A stretch of 64,000 nucleotides of DNA from Mannheimia haemolytica (GCA_900638155.1 LR134495.1:1550001-1614000); one strand, 5' to 3'; positions 1-10,537 are shown, counted from the stretch's first letter. Translations and numbers: made by a program. Notes: generated from the letters alone by a model not told the origin.

Positions 1-77
1 CTGCTCTTGAGTTTTTGGCTGATTTTCAAACCGGCAATAAACATGATTACCGTCAACACAGTGTAAAGATAGTTCAT
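1..77 (-). CDS. LrgB/CidB family protein, N-terminal part only
   Basis: The first 25 codons (starting MNYLYTVLTVIMF) run off the left edge of the window. The hydrophobic start and its position directly downstream of the cidA/lrgA-like gene on the same strand match LrgB/CidB, the membrane partner of CidA/LrgA holin-like proteins. The ATG is at 77-75. Only the N-terminus is visible, so the call rests mostly on gene order. Confidence 0.7.
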   Translation of the reverse strand, partial: MNYLYTVLTVIMFIAGLKISQKLKS

Positions 78-78
78 T

Positions 79-444
79 TTACCCTCTCTTGTAATGAAAA
101 ATCCACTGTGCAAACACGCCAATCGCGACCACAGAAACTAAGGTGCTTAATGCCGTTGCCAATACAAAAGTGTTCAGATTTTGGCGTAACAGCTCAAGAT
201 GTTCGATGAGTTCGACACAAATCGGCAGGAAAAATAGTGTCATATAACGTGTGAGCGGTTTCGCGCTCGGTATCACCCATTCCACTTTAACAATGCCGAT
301 AACCAAGCAGCCGAATAAGATAAGCATACCTAAAATACTATCCGGGATCCCGATGGGGAATAGATAAACGATTAACTTGCCTAAATAAAGCATCACAAAT
401 AACAATGCCAAAGAAGCAACCATACGCAGCAATGTAGACAACAT
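79..444 (-). CDS. CidA/LrgA family holin-like membrane protein
   Basis: A protein of about 121 aa with four hydrophobic segments and the family core 'FPIGIPDSILGMLILFG' around residues 30-50 of the mature frame. CidA/LrgA proteins are small inner-membrane, holin-like proteins that act with CidB/LrgB in murein hydrolase control or in export of small metabolites. I place the start at 444 rather than the in-frame ATG at 459 because GAGGAG sits about 6 nt upstream of 444. The lrgB-like gene follows one base after the stop, a typical cidAB/lrgAB operon. Which pair it is cannot be told from sequence alone. Confidence 0.88.
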   Translation of the reverse strand: MLSTLLRMVASLALLFVMLYLGKLIVYLFPIGIPDSILGMLILFGCLVIGIVKVEWVIPSAKPLTRYMTLFFLPICVELIEHLELLRQNLNTFVLATALSTLVSVVAIGVFAQWIFHYKRG

Positions 445-455
445 ATAACTCCTCA

Positions 456-513
456 ACAAGCGGTTATTTTTATCCGTTTTTTTGCAAAAATCTGCAGAAA
501 TCTGACCGCTTGT
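456..513. terminator. Inverted uptake-sequence pair, probable terminator
   Basis: ACAAGCGGT at 456-464 faces ACCGCTTGT at 505-513. These Actinobacillus-type uptake signals form an inverted pair between the end of yoaA and the start of the cidA-like gene. Inverted uptake-sequence pairs often act as Rho-independent terminators in Pasteurellaceae. Confidence 0.55.
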
Positions 514-517
514 AACC

Positions 518-2443
518 CTATTTTTGTTTCAAAAATTGAATAACATTCCCCAAATCTCTGGTGCGTCTAGACGGCGGTAAACTTTTCAAGAAAGTTTGCC
601 CATAATTTCGCATCACCAAACGGGAATCGCAAATAATCACTACACCTCTATCGGTCACATCACGAATTAAACGCCCTACGCCTTGTTTGAGGGTAATCAC
701 CGCTTCCGGAATTTGAATATCGTTAAACGGATCGCCGCCCTGTATTTTACAATCTTCCATTCGGGCTTTGAGTAACGGTTCGTCTGGTGAAGTGAAAGGC
801 AATTTATCAATAATCACCAACGATAAATCATCGCCCCGCACATCAATCCCCTCCCAAAAACTTTGGGTTGCCACCAATACGCTGTGATCTTCTTTCACAA
901 ATTTTTCCAATAACCGGCTTTTGCTGGTTTCGCCTTGCAACAATACATTTAGCGAACTGTGTTCGCGTAAAAAGTCGGCTAAACCCCGCATCATATAATA
1001 GGAAGTACAAAGCAAGAAACAACGTCCTTTATTTGCTTCAATCACCGGTTTTAATAATTGCCCGAGAGCAGTTAAGGTATTGGATTTATTAGTATCCGGC
1101 AAGTAGCGAGGCACACAGAGTAAAGATTGATTTTGGTAATCAAACGGGCTTTGTAACACCAACTGCTCCGCATTTTCGATGCCTAGCCGTTGGCAAAAAT
1201 GATCGAATTTGCCACCAACTTCGAGTGTGGCTGAGGTAAACACCCAACCAATTTGCTGGTTCTTCAACTGCTCGCCAAATTTATCTGCCACCGTAAGCGG
1301 CGTAATATGCAGCCCAAAGGATCGCCCATTCGCCTCATACCAATAACAATAGCCGGTCACACCGGTATCCATTAATTTTTTAAGTTGAATTTTGACTTCT
1401 GCCAACCGCTCGAAAATTTTATCCAAGGTTTCCGACCGACCCAGCGATTTTTTTACCACTTCACTCAAAAAGTCAATATTTTCAGCCACTTTTACCAAGC
1501 CATCAACCACTTTTTTATCGCGAAATAACTCTCGCAAATTGCCACGAATCTGACCTTCTCCGCCCATCAATAATCGGAAATCTTGTACCACTTTCGTCAA
1601 GTGATCAGCTGCTTTGCCTAATTGAGCCAGATCTTTGAGTTCGGTGCGGTAAACAATATTGGTATCCTTACAAATATCAAATAATTGGCGGGAAGAAAGC
1701 GATTGCCCAAAATATTGGCTGGCAATATCCGGCAGTTGGTGGGCTTCATCAAAAATCACCAGTTCAGCTTCAGGGATCAACTCACCAAAACCGGTCTCTT
1801 TTACTGCCATATCGGCACAAAATAGGTGATGGTTTACCACGACTACATCCGCATCCATTGCTTTACGGCGGGCTTGTACCACATAACAATCTTTAAAATG
1901 CGGGCAATCCGAGCCTAAGCAACTCTCGGTGGTGCTGACTAACTGCGGTATAATCGGGCTATCTTCGGCAATGGTAATACATTCACTTAAATCCCCTGTT
2001 TTAGTGGAATTTTGCCATTTGCTGACTTTTTTCAAATCGGCAAGAACGGATTTATCCCCCAATACACCCATTGCGGTCACTTGATCTAAACGCTCTAAAC
2101 ACAAATAGTTCGCCCGTCCTTTGAGTAACGCAATTTTGCCTTTGTATTTTAGGGCTTTTTGAATAGTGGGAAGATCTCGGTTGAAAAGTTGATCTTGCAG
2201 GTTTTTAGAACCGGTCGAAAGAATGGTTTTCTTGCCTGAAAGTAGTGCCGGCACCAGATAAGCAAAGGTTTTGCCTGTGCCGGTCCCCGCCTCTACCACC
2301 ACAGGTGTCGCAAATTTTACCGCTTTTGCGACCGCTTGAGCCATTTCAAGCTGTGCTTGGCGTGGGCGAAATCCACTGATATTTTGGCTAAGCAGCCCAT
2401 TGTCGCTAAATGCGTGCTGAATTTTATCGTCGTATTTTGTCAT
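518..2443 (-). CDS. yoaA: YoaA-type ATP-dependent DNA helicase (DinG/XPD-like)
   Basis: A 641-aa superfamily 2 helicase. Visible motifs are Walker A (EAGTGTGKTFAYLVP, residue ~52), the DEAH box in 'VIFDEAHQLPD' (~232), and a four-cysteine cluster C-x(5)-C-x(2)-C-x(5)-C type region ('CLGSDCPHFKDC' plus an upstream C at ~115) that in XPD/DinG relatives holds a 4Fe-4S cluster. Motif VI is 'QGVGRLIRDVTDRG'. The length matches YoaA of E. coli and the HI0387-type homologues (about 640 aa) rather than longer DinG. Expected role: 5'-3' helicase in DNA repair and replication restart, partnered with HolC. It is followed convergently by an uptake-sequence terminator. Confidence 0.9.
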   Translation of the reverse strand: MTKYDDKIQHAFSDNGLLSQNISGFRPRQAQLEMAQAVAKAVKFATPVVVEAGTGTGKTFAYLVPALLSGKKTILSTGSKNLQDQLFNRDLPTIQKALKYKGKIALLKGRANYLCLERLDQVTAMGVLGDKSVLADLKKVSKWQNSTKTGDLSECITIAEDSPIIPQLVSTTESCLGSDCPHFKDCYVVQARRKAMDADVVVVNHHLFCADMAVKETGFGELIPEAELVIFDEAHQLPDIASQYFGQSLSSRQLFDICKDTNIVYRTELKDLAQLGKAADHLTKVVQDFRLLMGGEGQIRGNLRELFRDKKVVDGLVKVAENIDFLSEVVKKSLGRSETLDKIFERLAEVKIQLKKLMDTGVTGYCYWYEANGRSFGLHITPLTVADKFGEQLKNQQIGWVFTSATLEVGGKFDHFCQRLGIENAEQLVLQSPFDYQNQSLLCVPRYLPDTNKSNTLTALGQLLKPVIEANKGRCFLLCTSYYMMRGLADFLREHSSLNVLLQGETSKSRLLEKFVKEDHSVLVATQSFWEGIDVRGDDLSLVIIDKLPFTSPDEPLLKARMEDCKIQGGDPFNDIQIPEAVITLKQGVGRLIRDVTDRGVVIICDSRLVMRNYGQTFLKSLPPSRRTRDLGNVIQFLKQK

Positions 2444-2453
2444 TTAAAAACAG

Positions 2454-2499
2454 GCAAGCGGTCGAATTTGCAAAATATTTTACAAAAACAACCGCTTGT
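2454..2499. terminator. Inverted uptake-sequence pair
   Basis: CAAGCGGTC at 2454-2462 and ACCGCTTGT at 2491-2499 are inverted around an AT-rich loop, directly upstream of yoaA and downstream of the small membrane genes. Probable terminator of the small-gene operon. Confidence 0.5.
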
Positions 2500-2512
2500 G
2501 AAAAGTTGAATA

Positions 2513-2611
2513 TTATTGATTTTTGGAGATTTTATTCACCATATAAAGGCAACCTAGCATAAACAAAGCAATGATTGCCAAACCTGCTGTTAATCCTAAA
2601 TTTCCTTCCAT
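2513..2611 (-). CDS. Small membrane protein, 32 aa
   Basis: A 32-codon ORF (MEGNLGLTAGLAII... ending NKISKNQ) made almost entirely of one transmembrane segment with a polar tail. Its ATG overlaps the stop codon of the 74-aa gene upstream (TAATG at 2609-2613), which implies translational coupling. A ribosome site (GGAGCA) lies inside the end of the upstream gene. I do not recognise the family. The coupling and clean single-TM composition argue that it is real. Confidence 0.55.
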   Translation of the reverse strand: MEGNLGLTAGLAIIALFMLGCLYMVNKISKNQ

Positions 2612-2835
2612 TATGCTGCTCCTTTTATCAGTATCCTTAACTTTCTGGCAATACTTAAACCACTATAAATACTCACCCCAAGAAAAATAAGGTTACAAAT
2701 CTTCAAAAAAATTGATTCATTGCCATAGATTACCACAGGCACAGCCAAAATCGCAACTTTCGCTACATCTACCGAAATTTTAGCCCAATCGTCTAGCGTT
2801 TCTTTCTCTACCGGCGTTTTGAAAATACTTAACAT
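2611..2835 (-). CDS. Small two-TM membrane protein, unknown
   Basis: A 74-aa protein with two hydrophobic stretches (about residues 24-42 and 46-62), a basic C-terminus, and a strong Shine-Dalgarno (AAAGGAGGT) seven bases upstream of the ATG. It overlaps the 32-aa gene in a TAATG arrangement. The ABC transporter gene upstream is only 86 bp away on the same strand, so it may be co-transcribed. No function is inferred. Confidence 0.6.
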   Translation of the reverse strand: MLSIFKTPVEKETLDDWAKISVDVAKVAILAVPVVIYGNESIFLKICNLIFLGVSIYSGLSIARKLRILIKGAA

Positions 2836-2921
2836 TGAATACCTCCTTTTGGGCTTATTATTTAAAATTTGACAGCCAAAAACAAAAGGAGAAATTCATT
2901 TTTTCGATGCAGATCGCAAAA

Positions 2922-3719
2922 TTAATTGCCGAGTAATAATCCATCGTCACTCAACTGCTCGTGGCGACTTTGTTGGAAAAGTTGTAACAGATCCGGCACG
3001 TCCATTTTTTGCCGTTGCTCCCCCGAAACATCAAACGCCACTTGCCCTTGGTGCAACATCACGGTTCTATCACCATAATCAAGAGCTTGTCGCATTGAGT
3101 GAGTTACCATTAGTGTGGTAAGTTTTTGTTCTCTTACAATTTTATTGGTGAGTTCCAGCACAAAATCGGTGGTTTTCGGATCCAGTGCTGCCGTGTGTTC
3201 ATCTAATAATAAAATATTAGATGGCTGAAGTGATGCCATCAGTAAACTTACCGCTTGGCGTTGCCCACCTGATAAACGCCCCATTTGATCAGTAAGCCGA
3301 TTTTCCAAACCCAGCCCTAACAGAGCAAGTTTGTCTTTAAATAACTCTCGCATTTGGCGTTTAATCGCAAAGCCCAACCCACGTTTACGTCCACGTTGGT
3401 AAGCAAGTGCCATATTTTCTTCAATCGTCAAGCTTTCACAGGTGCCTGCCATCGGGTCTTGGAAAACTCGGGCGACTTGATTTGCCCGTTGCCACGTTGT
3501 ACTGCTATTGACTTTATTGCCTTGGATAATAATATCGCCACTATCAACCAAACAATCACCACTAATTGCATTGAGCATTGTCGATTTACCTGCCCCATTG
3601 CTACCAATTACCGACACAAATTCGCCTTGCTCAACTTTTAGGGATAAGCCTCTCAGCACAGGGTTTTCAATCGCAGTTCCTTTATTGAAGGTAATAAATA
3701 AGTTATTGAGTTCAATCAT
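2922..3719 (-). CDS. ABC transporter ATP-binding protein (COG1101 type)
   Basis: A 265-aa ATPase with Walker A 'GSNGAGKST' (~39-47), Q-loop 'VFQDP', signature 'LSGGQRQA' (~150), Walker B 'ILLLDEHTA' (~170) and switch histidine 'VTHSM'. The sequence pattern, including the TAALDPKTT stretch, fits the COG1101 family that pairs with COG4120 permeases and COG2984 lipoprotein-like binding proteins. Some members take up tryptophan or tyrosine. It is separated by one base from the permease gene at 3721. No binding-protein gene sits beside it, which is unusual for an importer of this type. The substrate is unknown. Confidence 0.85.
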   Translation of the reverse strand: MIELNNLFITFNKGTAIENPVLRGLSLKVEQGEFVSVIGSNGAGKSTMLNAISGDCLVDSGDIIIQGNKVNSSTTWQRANQVARVFQDPMAGTCESLTIEENMALAYQRGRKRGLGFAIKRQMRELFKDKLALLGLGLENRLTDQMGRLSGGQRQAVSLLMASLQPSNILLLDEHTAALDPKTTDFVLELTNKIVREQKLTTLMVTHSMRQALDYGDRTVMLHQGQVAFDVSGEQRQKMDVPDLLQLFQQSRHEQLSDDGLLLGN

Positions 3720-3720
3720 A

Positions 3721-4653
3721 TTAACCTCGCTTACCGAGCAATTTGTGTTTAATTCGAGGAACCGCTAATACAATCACCACCAATAACGCTGTAATTAAAT
3801 TCAGATCCTGTGGTCCAAAACCAATGCCGTTTAAGGTTTCATTATTTAGGGCAAGAGCGATGAAGAAACGATAAAGAATTGAGCCGATAATCACCGCAAA
3901 GGTAAGCCAAATAATCCGTTTTACCGAAAAAATCGCCTCACCGATAATCACCGCCGCCAAGCCAATCACGATAGTTCCTACCCCAATCGAAATATCAACA
4001 CCACCGTTGCTTTGTACATACAAAGCACCGCCTAGCGCAATTAAGGCATTGGAAATCGCCATACCTAAAATCGTCATTTTATTAATCGCAATACCCTGTG
4101 CTTTCGCCATTCGGCTATTAGTACCTGTTGCCCGCACCGCCAAACCGATTTCAGTGGCGAAAAAGAGGTCAAACAAACCTTTTACGATAATAACAACCAG
4201 CAATGCCATCACTAATCGTACTAAGGCTAACTGTAGATCGCTTTCAATCGGCATTACATCGTAAATCGTGGTTTCGCCTAAAATAGCAATATTCGGCATT
4301 CCCATAATGCGTAGATTAATTGAATAGAGTGCGATCATCATTAAAATACTGGCTAGCAATTTCTCAATTTTAAAGCCGATATGCAAACTTGCAGTAACCA
4401 TACCGGCTACTGCTCCGGCAAGCGTGCCGTATAAAGTTGCCAGCCAAGGATCAACTTGATTTAAAATGCTGATCACACACACCGCACCACCTAAAGGGAA
4501 ACTGCCGTCTGCAGTCAGATCCGGAAAATCCAGAATTTTATAAGAAATTAATACCCCAAGGGCAACAAGGGCATAAATTAAGCCCAGCTCTAACGCCCCA
4601 ATCCAAGTGATATTAGTTAAAAAGGCACTCAAAAAATGAATAAGACTGTCCAT
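3721..4653 (-). CDS. ABC transporter permease (COG4120 type)
   Basis: A protein of about 310 aa with eight or nine hydrophobic helices and the family features 'GLIYALVALGVLISYKILDFPDLTADG' near the N-terminus and 'ANDALVALGGALY'-like text in the middle (here 'SNALIALGGALYVQSNGG'). It resembles branched-chain-type permeases but belongs with the COG1101/COG4120/COG2984 importers. I prefer the ATG at 4653 (MDSLIHFLS) over the GTG at 4689, because the latter overlaps a palindromic CTACTATAGTAG that looks like promoter or operator DNA. It forms a two-gene operon with the ATPase. Confidence 0.85.
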   Translation of the reverse strand: MDSLIHFLSAFLTNITWIGALELGLIYALVALGVLISYKILDFPDLTADGSFPLGGAVCVISILNQVDPWLATLYGTLAGAVAGMVTASLHIGFKIEKLLASILMMIALYSINLRIMGMPNIAILGETTIYDVMPIESDLQLALVRLVMALLVVIIVKGLFDLFFATEIGLAVRATGTNSRMAKAQGIAINKMTILGMAISNALIALGGALYVQSNGGVDISIGVGTIVIGLAAVIIGEAIFSVKRIIWLTFAVIIGSILYRFFIALALNNETLNGIGFGPQDLNLITALLVVIVLAVPRIKHKLLGKRG

Positions 4654-4894
4654 TTGTTTATTATAGTTAATGAAATCACACAAATGCACTACTATAGTAG
4701 TACAAATTAAAGTGGCATTTTACGCTATTTTCAAAATAAAATCAGCTAATTATTTGTATTTGCAAATTTTTCGCCTAAAACAACCGCTTGTCTCCAACAT
4801 ATTTCGTCTTTCCTACTTTTTCTTGCGTTAGCTCAAATTTAATTTTATTCATTGCAGTAAAATAAGCGAAACATTCTCTTCACTCAAACATTCT

Positions 4895-6628
4895 ATGTTA
4901 AATAAATGGTTTTTAACTAAAAATGCTTTCCTTGCAGTCAAGCCTTTTAGTGCATTAAAAGATGCGCTTAATGCAGGTTATGGCAAACAACATTTAATCA
5001 GGGATATCATTTCAGGCTTAACAGTTGGCGTTATTGCTATTCCGTTATCTATGGCATTGGCGATTGCCAGCGGTGTACCACCACAGCACGGTTTATATAC
5101 GGCGATTGTTGCCGGGATTGTGATTGCCCTGACAGGCGGTTCCAGATTTAACATTTCAGGCCCGACAGCCGCTTTTGTGGTGATTCTATACCCCGTCACG
5201 CAGCAGTTTGGATTAAGTGGATTACTCATGGCAACAATGCTTTCCGGAGGAATTTTAGTATTGATGGCATTACTCCGATTAGGACGGTTAATTGAGTATA
5301 TTCCACTACCTGTCACACTGGGTTTTACCTGTGGTATCGGCATTGTAATTGCTACCTTACAAATCAAAGATTTTCTGGGTTTAAGCATTGAAAAAATGCC
5401 CGAACACTATCTTGGCAAGCTAGAGGCTATTTTCTCAGCATTGCCGACCCTAAGTTGGGCTGATAGCTTAGTGGGTATCGTAACATTGTTGGTTTTAACC
5501 CGTTGGCATAAGCTACGACTACCCATTCCCGGGCATTTACCCGCTGTCTTTATCGGCACGCTGTTATCATTATTGCTGATGCATTTCGGACAAAACGTTG
5601 CTACCATCGGCTCAGCATTCCACTACACACTCTCTGACGGCACCACAGGGTATGGTATTCCAAGCGTATTACCTGAATTTGTATTACCTTGGAATCTCCC
5701 GAATGCGGAAGGAAATCGGATAGATTGGAACTTAACCACCATTCAAGCCTTATTACCGGCTGCCTTTTCAATGGCAATGCTTGGGGCTATCGAATCGTTA
5801 TTATGTGCGGTAGTGTGCGATAATATGACCGATACCAAGCACCACTCTAACAACGAACTATTAGCCCAGGGCTTAGGTAATATTGCCTCGCCATTTTTAG
5901 GGGGAATTACCGCCACAGCAGCGATTGCGAGATCGGCTGCCAATGTTCGTTCCGGGGCAGTTTCCCCTATTTCTAGTGTGGTTCACGCCTTATTAGTTTT
6001 ATTCGCCCTACTCTTTTTGGCTAAAGCACTTTCCTATTTGCCCCTTTCCTCAATGGCTGCACTATTATTGGTGGTAGCTTGGAATATGGCAGATATTCCA
6101 CAAATCATTCAACTTACCCGCCGTTCAGGTAAAAATGAAATTGCGGTTTTACTAACTTGCATTACCCTCACGGTATTATTTGATATGGTGATTGCTATTA
6201 CGGTAGGGGTGTTACTGGCAAGCCTGCTATTTATCCGTACTATTGCAGAAATGACGAAATCCTTTGAAATGGCTCACCCAACCGATTTGGATAATGTATT
6301 GGTTTATCGTATCAGTGGCCCGTTATTTTTTGCTGCCGCTGATAATCTCTTTGCCGATTTACACAATAAAACCGTACATACCGATCAGCAAATTAAACAT
6401 ATTGTGCTGCAATGCGATGCCGTGACGGTATTAGACGCCGGTGGTATTCACGCCCTCACCCGTTTTGTACAACATATGTTGCCACATCAACAACTTCATC
6501 TCTGTAATGTGCAATTTCAGCCAATGAGAATGCTAGTCCGCTCACAAAAAACGGTAAACGAAATCCAGCAAATTCAATTCAGTAGCGATCTTGAATCTGC
6601 CTTCGACAAAATCAGACAGGCTAACTAG
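4895..6628 (+). CDS. SulP family anion transporter with STAS domain
   Basis: A 577-aa SulP permease. The N-terminal signature is '[24 protein letters not shown]' (~38-62), followed by about a dozen membrane segments and a C-terminal STAS domain (~450-560; '[18 protein letters not shown]'). SulP proteins carry sulfate, bicarbonate or C4-dicarboxylates such as succinate (DauA). Bacterial substrates cannot be told from sequence. The start at 4895 lacks an obvious Shine-Dalgarno, but the next in-frame methionine would remove the amphipathic N-terminus. It is followed by a terminator convergent with uvrA. Confidence 0.9.
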   Translation: MLNKWFLTKNAFLAVKPFSALKDALNAGYGKQHLIRDIISGLTVGVIAIPLSMALAIASGVPPQHGLYTAIVAGIVIALTGGSRFNISGPTAAFVVILYPVTQQFGLSGLLMATMLSGGILVLMALLRLGRLIEYIPLPVTLGFTCGIGIVIATLQIKDFLGLSIEKMPEHYLGKLEAIFSALPTLSWADSLVGIVTLLVLTRWHKLRLPIPGHLPAVFIGTLLSLLLMHFGQNVATIGSAFHYTLSDGTTGYGIPSVLPEFVLPWNLPNAEGNRIDWNLTTIQALLPAAFSMAMLGAIESLLCAVVCDNMTDTKHHSNNELLAQGLGNIASPFLGGITATAAIARSAANVRSGAVSPISSVVHALLVLFALLFLAKALSYLPLSSMAALLLVVAWNMADIPQIIQLTRRSGKNEIAVLLTCITLTVLFDMVIAITVGVLLASLLFIRTIAEMTKSFEMAHPTDLDNVLVYRISGPLFFAAADNLFADLHNKTVHTDQQIKHIVLQCDAVTVLDAGGIHALTRFVQHMLPHQQLHLCNVQFQPMRMLVRSQKTVNEIQQIQFSSDLESAFDKIRQAN

Positions 6629-6647
6629 GAATAACTCCAGATATAAA

Positions 6648-6711
6648 ACAAGCGGTCATATTTTCCAACTTTTTGCAAATTGCAACATTTTCCGAAAATA
6701 TGACCGCTTGT
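6648..6711. terminator. Bidirectional terminator made of two inverted uptake sequences
   Basis: ACAAGCGGTCATATTTTC at 6648-6665 is mirrored by GAAAATATGACCGCTTGT at 6694-6711. This 18-bp near-perfect stem lies between the convergent sulP and uvrA genes. It is an Actinobacillus-type uptake signal pair doubling as a terminator. Confidence 0.75.
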
Positions 6712-6719
6712 GTTGAACG

Positions 6720-9548
6720 TTAACCTTTAGCCAAAATCTCTTTTAAGAAGCGTGCTGTGTGAGAGCGTTTGTCTTTTGCCACTTCTTCCGGTGTACCGGT
6801 GGCAATAATTTCACCGCCTCCGCTGCCACCTTCAGGTCCGAGATCGACAATCCAATCTGCGGTTTTAATCACATCTAAATTATGTTCGATCACCACAATG
6901 GTATTGCCTTGATCACGCAGGCGATGTAGCACGCCGAGTAACTGTTTAATATCGGCAAAATGCAAGCCGGTGGTCGGTTCATCTAAAATATAGAGCGTTT
7001 TGCCGGTGTCTCGTTTGGAAAGCTCGGTAGCTAATTTCACCCGTTGGGCTTCACCGCCTGAGAGCGTGGTGGAAGATTGCCCTAAACGGATATAAGATAA
7101 CCCTACGTCCATCAAGGTTTGCAACTTGCGGGCAATCATCGGCACAGGGGCAAAAAACTCTCGCGCCTCTTCCACCGTCATCTCTAACACTTGGTGAATG
7201 GTTTTGCCTTTGTAGCGAATTTCCAAGGTTTCACGGTTATAGCGTTTGCCTTTACAGTGATCGCAAGGCACATACACATCAGGCAAGAAGTGCATTTCAA
7301 CTTTAATCACGCCATCACCTTGGCAGGCTTCGCAACGTCCGCCCCGTACATTAAAGCTGAACCGCCCTACGTTATACCCTCTGGCTCGAGCTTCTTGCGT
7401 GCCGGCAAAAAGTTCACGGATTGGCGTAAATAATCCGGTGTAAGTTGCCGGATTTGAGCGAGGCGTTCGCCCAATCGGGCTTTGGTCAATATCGATTACT
7501 TTGTCAAAATGGGACAAGCCGTCAATCGATTCATAAGGGGCAACATCGCTGTTTTCCGCTCGGTTTAACGCATTCTGTGCCAGAGGGAATAAGGTGTCAT
7601 TAATTAAGGTTGATTTGCCCGAACCTGATACCCCTGTGATACAAGTAAATAAACCAACCGGAATCTCTAATTTCACTTTTTTCAAATTATTACCGCTTGC
7701 ACCCGATAAGGTGAGCAATTTAGTTGGATCATAAGGCACACGTTGAGCCGGAATATCAATTTTTTGTTTGCCAGAGAGGAATTGTCCGGTAATGGATTCC
7801 TCAATTTGCATAATTTCAGCCGCCGTACCTTGTGCAATAACTTGCCCGCCGTGTACACCGGCTCCCGGGCCGATATCCACAATATGATCTGCGGCTCGGA
7901 TCGCATCTTCATCGTGTTCAACCACAATCACGGTATTGCCTAAATTGCGTAAATGCACCAAAGTATTCAATAGGCGTTCATTGTCTCGTTGGTGCAAGCC
8001 GATAGAAGGCTCATCCAGCACATACATTACCCCTACTAAACCCGCACCAATTTGGCTGGCAAGGCGAATCCGCTGAGCCTCGCCACCAGAAAGAGTTTCT
8101 GCCGAGCGGGAAAGCGAAAGATAATTCAAGCCAACATTCACCAAAAACTGTAGCCGTTCACGAATTTCTTTGAGGATTTTCTCGGCAATTTTTTCTTTCT
8201 GACCGGCTAATTTCAGCTCTTCAAAAAAGGTTAATGCCTCGCCGATACTTTTTTCCGAAACCATCGGCAAATTGGTTTGATCTAAGAATACATAACGGGC
8301 TTCACGGCGTAACCGTGAGCCTTCACAATCCATACAAGGACGATTATTAATATACTTCGCCAACTCTTCACGCACCGAGTTTGATTCGGTTTCTTTATAG
8401 CGGCGAGCCATATTATTCAACACCCCTTCAAAGGCGTGTTTACGTTTGACCTTATCGCCTCGGTCATTGACATAAACAAACTCAATCTCTTCTTTAGTGC
8501 CGTTTAAAATAATGTTTTGGTATTTTTTCGGTAGCTGCCCGAATGGCGTTTCTAAATCAAAACCATAATGCTCGGCAACGGCTTTTAATAGACCAAAATA
8601 GTAGAAACTACGGCGATCCCAGCCTTTGATCGCCCCGGCAGCTAATGAAACCTCTTCATTTTGCACCACTTTTTTTGCATCAAAAAACTGCTCAACGCCC
8701 AAGCCATCGCAAGTCGGGCAAGCCCCGGCAGGGTTATTAAACGAGAAAAGGCGTGGTTCTAATTCGTGTAAAGAGTAACCACAATGCGGACAAGCAAAGC
8801 TGGACGAAAACACAATTTCTTCTGCATTCGGGTCATCCATATCCGCAATAATCGCAGTAGAGCCGGATAAATCTAACGCTGTTTCAAACGATTCCGCCAA
8901 ACGGGTGGCGAGATCAGCCCTGACTTTAAAGCGATCCACCACCACTTCAATGGTGTGTTTTTTCTGCAATTCTAATGCCGGCGGGTCGGATAAATCGCAA
9001 ATTTCACCGTCAATTCTAGCCCGCAAATAGCCACTAGCAGTCAAATTTTCCAATAATTTTACGTGTTCGCCTTTACGCTCTTTCACCACAGGAGCAAGCA
9101 ACATCAATCGTTTGCCTTCCGGCTCTTCCAATACTCTATCTACCATCTGCGAAATGGTTTGAGCAGCTAACGGCACATCGTGATCAGGGCAACGAGGCTC
9201 GCCTACTCGAGCAAACAATAAACGTAAATAGTCGTGAATTTCGGTTACCGTTCCTACGGTCGAACGTGGGTTATGAGAGGTCGATTTTTGCTCAATCGAA
9301 ATCGCTGGGGAAAGTCCTTCAATATGATCCACATCAGGCTTTTCCATTAAGGAGAGAAATTGGCGGGCGTATGCAGAAAGCGATTCCACATAACGGCGTT
9401 GCCCTTCCGCATAAAGCGTATCAAATGCAAGAGACGATTTGCCCGAGCCGGAAAGACCGGTAATTACAATGAATTTATCTCTCGGCAAAGTTAAGTTGAT
9501 GTTTTTTAGGTTGTGCGTTCTTGCTCCGCGAATATCGATATGTTGCAT
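6720..9548 (-). CDS. uvrA: UvrA excinuclease ABC subunit A
   Basis: A 942-aa damage-recognition ATPase of nucleotide excision repair. It has two ABC modules, with Walker A motifs '[10 protein letters not shown]' (~32) and '[10 protein letters not shown]' (~640) and signatures '[12 protein letters not shown]' and '[12 protein letters not shown]'. Two zinc fingers are visible ('CPHCGYS...ACPTCDG' ~253-280 and 'CEACQGDG...CDHCKG' ~740-765). Length and gene order (divergent from ssb) match Gamma-proteobacterial uvrA. A LexA-like box in the shared upstream region predicts SOS induction. Confidence 0.98.
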   Translation of the reverse strand: MQHIDIRGARTHNLKNINLTLPRDKFIVITGLSGSGKSSLAFDTLYAEGQRRYVESLSAYARQFLSLMEKPDVDHIEGLSPAISIEQKSTSHNPRSTVGTVTEIHDYLRLLFARVGEPRCPDHDVPLAAQTISQMVDRVLEEPEGKRLMLLAPVVKERKGEHVKLLENLTASGYLRARIDGEICDLSDPPALELQKKHTIEVVVDRFKVRADLATRLAESFETALDLSGSTAIIADMDDPNAEEIVFSSSFACPHCGYSLHELEPRLFSFNNPAGACPTCDGLGVEQFFDAKKVVQNEEVSLAAGAIKGWDRRSFYYFGLLKAVAEHYGFDLETPFGQLPKKYQNIILNGTKEEIEFVYVNDRGDKVKRKHAFEGVLNNMARRYKETESNSVREELAKYINNRPCMDCEGSRLRREARYVFLDQTNLPMVSEKSIGEALTFFEELKLAGQKEKIAEKILKEIRERLQFLVNVGLNYLSLSRSAETLSGGEAQRIRLASQIGAGLVGVMYVLDEPSIGLHQRDNERLLNTLVHLRNLGNTVIVVEHDEDAIRAADHIVDIGPGAGVHGGQVIAQGTAAEIMQIEESITGQFLSGKQKIDIPAQRVPYDPTKLLTLSGASGNNLKKVKLEIPVGLFTCITGVSGSGKSTLINDTLFPLAQNALNRAENSDVAPYESIDGLSHFDKVIDIDQSPIGRTPRSNPATYTGLFTPIRELFAGTQEARARGYNVGRFSFNVRGGRCEACQGDGVIKVEMHFLPDVYVPCDHCKGKRYNRETLEIRYKGKTIHQVLEMTVEEAREFFAPVPMIARKLQTLMDVGLSYIRLGQSSTTLSGGEAQRVKLATELSKRDTGKTLYILDEPTTGLHFADIKQLLGVLHRLRDQGNTIVVIEHNLDVIKTADWIVDLGPEGGSGGGEIIATGTPEEVAKDKRSHTARFLKEILAKG

Positions 9549-9608
9549 ATTTTTAATGTCCAGTGCTATTTTCTCAATTTTCGATCATTATCGCATATTT
9601 TAATAAAA

Positions 9609-9624
9609 CTGTACAAAATATCAG
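9609..9624. promoter_or_regulatory. LexA (SOS) box between uvrA and ssb
   Basis: CTGTACAAAATATCAG matches the CTGT-N8-ACAG consensus with one change in the right half. It sits 61 bp upstream of the uvrA start and 79 bp upstream of ssb, the same place as the shared uvrA-ssb SOS box in enterobacteria. Confidence 0.7.
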
Positions 9625-9702
9625 TTTTTTGGTGTTCATCTTTTGGATTTTGAGGTAGAATACTTGGTAAATTTTAGTTTAATTTAGCAAACAGAGGATT
9701 TT

Positions 9703-10218
9703 ATGGCTGGTATCAATAAAGTTATTATTGTCGGTAATTTAGGTAACGACCCGGAAATGCGTACAATGCCAAATGGCGAAGCGGTTGCAAATATTAGTGT
9801 AGCAACTTCAGAAAGCTGGACAGATAAAAACACCGGTGAACGCCGTGAAGTAACCGAGTGGCATCGCATTGTTTTCTACCGCCGTCAAGCAGAAGTATGC
9901 GGACAATATTTGCGTAAAGGTTCGCAAGTTTATGTAGAAGGTCGCCTACGCACCCGTAAATGGCAAGACCAAAACGGGCAAGATCGTTACACTACCGAAA
10001 TTCAAGGCGATGTATTACAAATGCTCGGCAGCCGTCAAGGTAACGATATGGGCGGTCAGCCAGGCGGTTGGGGAAATTCTGCTCCTGCGGGTAATAGTTA
10101 CAATCAAGGCAACAGCAATTATGGCTACAACCAAACTCAAAGTGCTGCACCGCAATCTAAACCGGCACCACAGCCTGAACCGGCAATGAACAATTTTGAT
10201 GATGATATTCCGTTCTAA
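9703..10218 (+). CDS. ssb: Single-stranded DNA-binding protein
   Basis: A 171-aa SSB with an N-terminal OB fold (residues ~1-110, starting '[19 protein letters not shown]'), a Gly/Gln/Asn/Pro-rich linker and the acidic protein-recruiting tail 'NNFDDDIPF' at the C-terminus. It coats ssDNA in replication, repair and recombination. A Shine-Dalgarno (AGAGGA) lies seven bases upstream. It is divergent from uvrA with a shared SOS box and is the last chromosomal gene before the ICE. Confidence 0.97.
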   Translation: MAGINKVIIVGNLGNDPEMRTMPNGEAVANISVATSESWTDKNTGERREVTEWHRIVFYRRQAEVCGQYLRKGSQVYVEGRLRTRKWQDQNGQDRYTTEIQGDVLQMLGSRQGNDMGGQPGGWGNSAPAGNSYNQGNSNYGYNQTQSAAPQSKPAPQPEPAMNNFDDDIPF

Positions 10219-10537
10219 TCAAAGTATTGACTTAAGTAGCTCATGGGTTCCATACACCGCATTTCGATGAAATAAAAAGCTACTCATATAAAGCGCCCCT
10301 ACCTTACTCAAAATAATAGGGAACACTTATTACTTGGAAGTGTTCCCTATTAATTAATAAATCCACTTTTCATTCGATTAATAAGTAACTTATTGACAGA
10401 TTTATTATTGCCCCATTTCTCACATAAATGGCTAAAGTTCCCATCTATACGGGTTTATAAATACAATATTTTGAGAAAAATTGATATAGGAAGATAATAG
10501 AGAAATTCTTAATAGTAAATAAGAAAAGATATTAGAG
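10219..10537. other. Gene-free spacer between ssb and the ICE attachment site
   Basis: About 320 bp without a convincing gene. It holds one clear terminator (10318-10355). The remainder is AT-rich spacer leading to the tRNA fragment. Confidence 0.6.
10318..10355 (+). terminator. Rho-independent terminator downstream of ssb
   Basis: AGGGAACACTT at 10318-10328 pairs with AAGTGTTCCCT at 10338-10348 (11-bp perfect stem, 9-nt loop), followed by an AT-rich tail. Confidence 0.8.

Noticed and set aside
2922-4653. Complete amino-acid ABC importer
   Set aside because: No substrate-binding protein is adjacent, so the substrate and completeness cannot be claimed.
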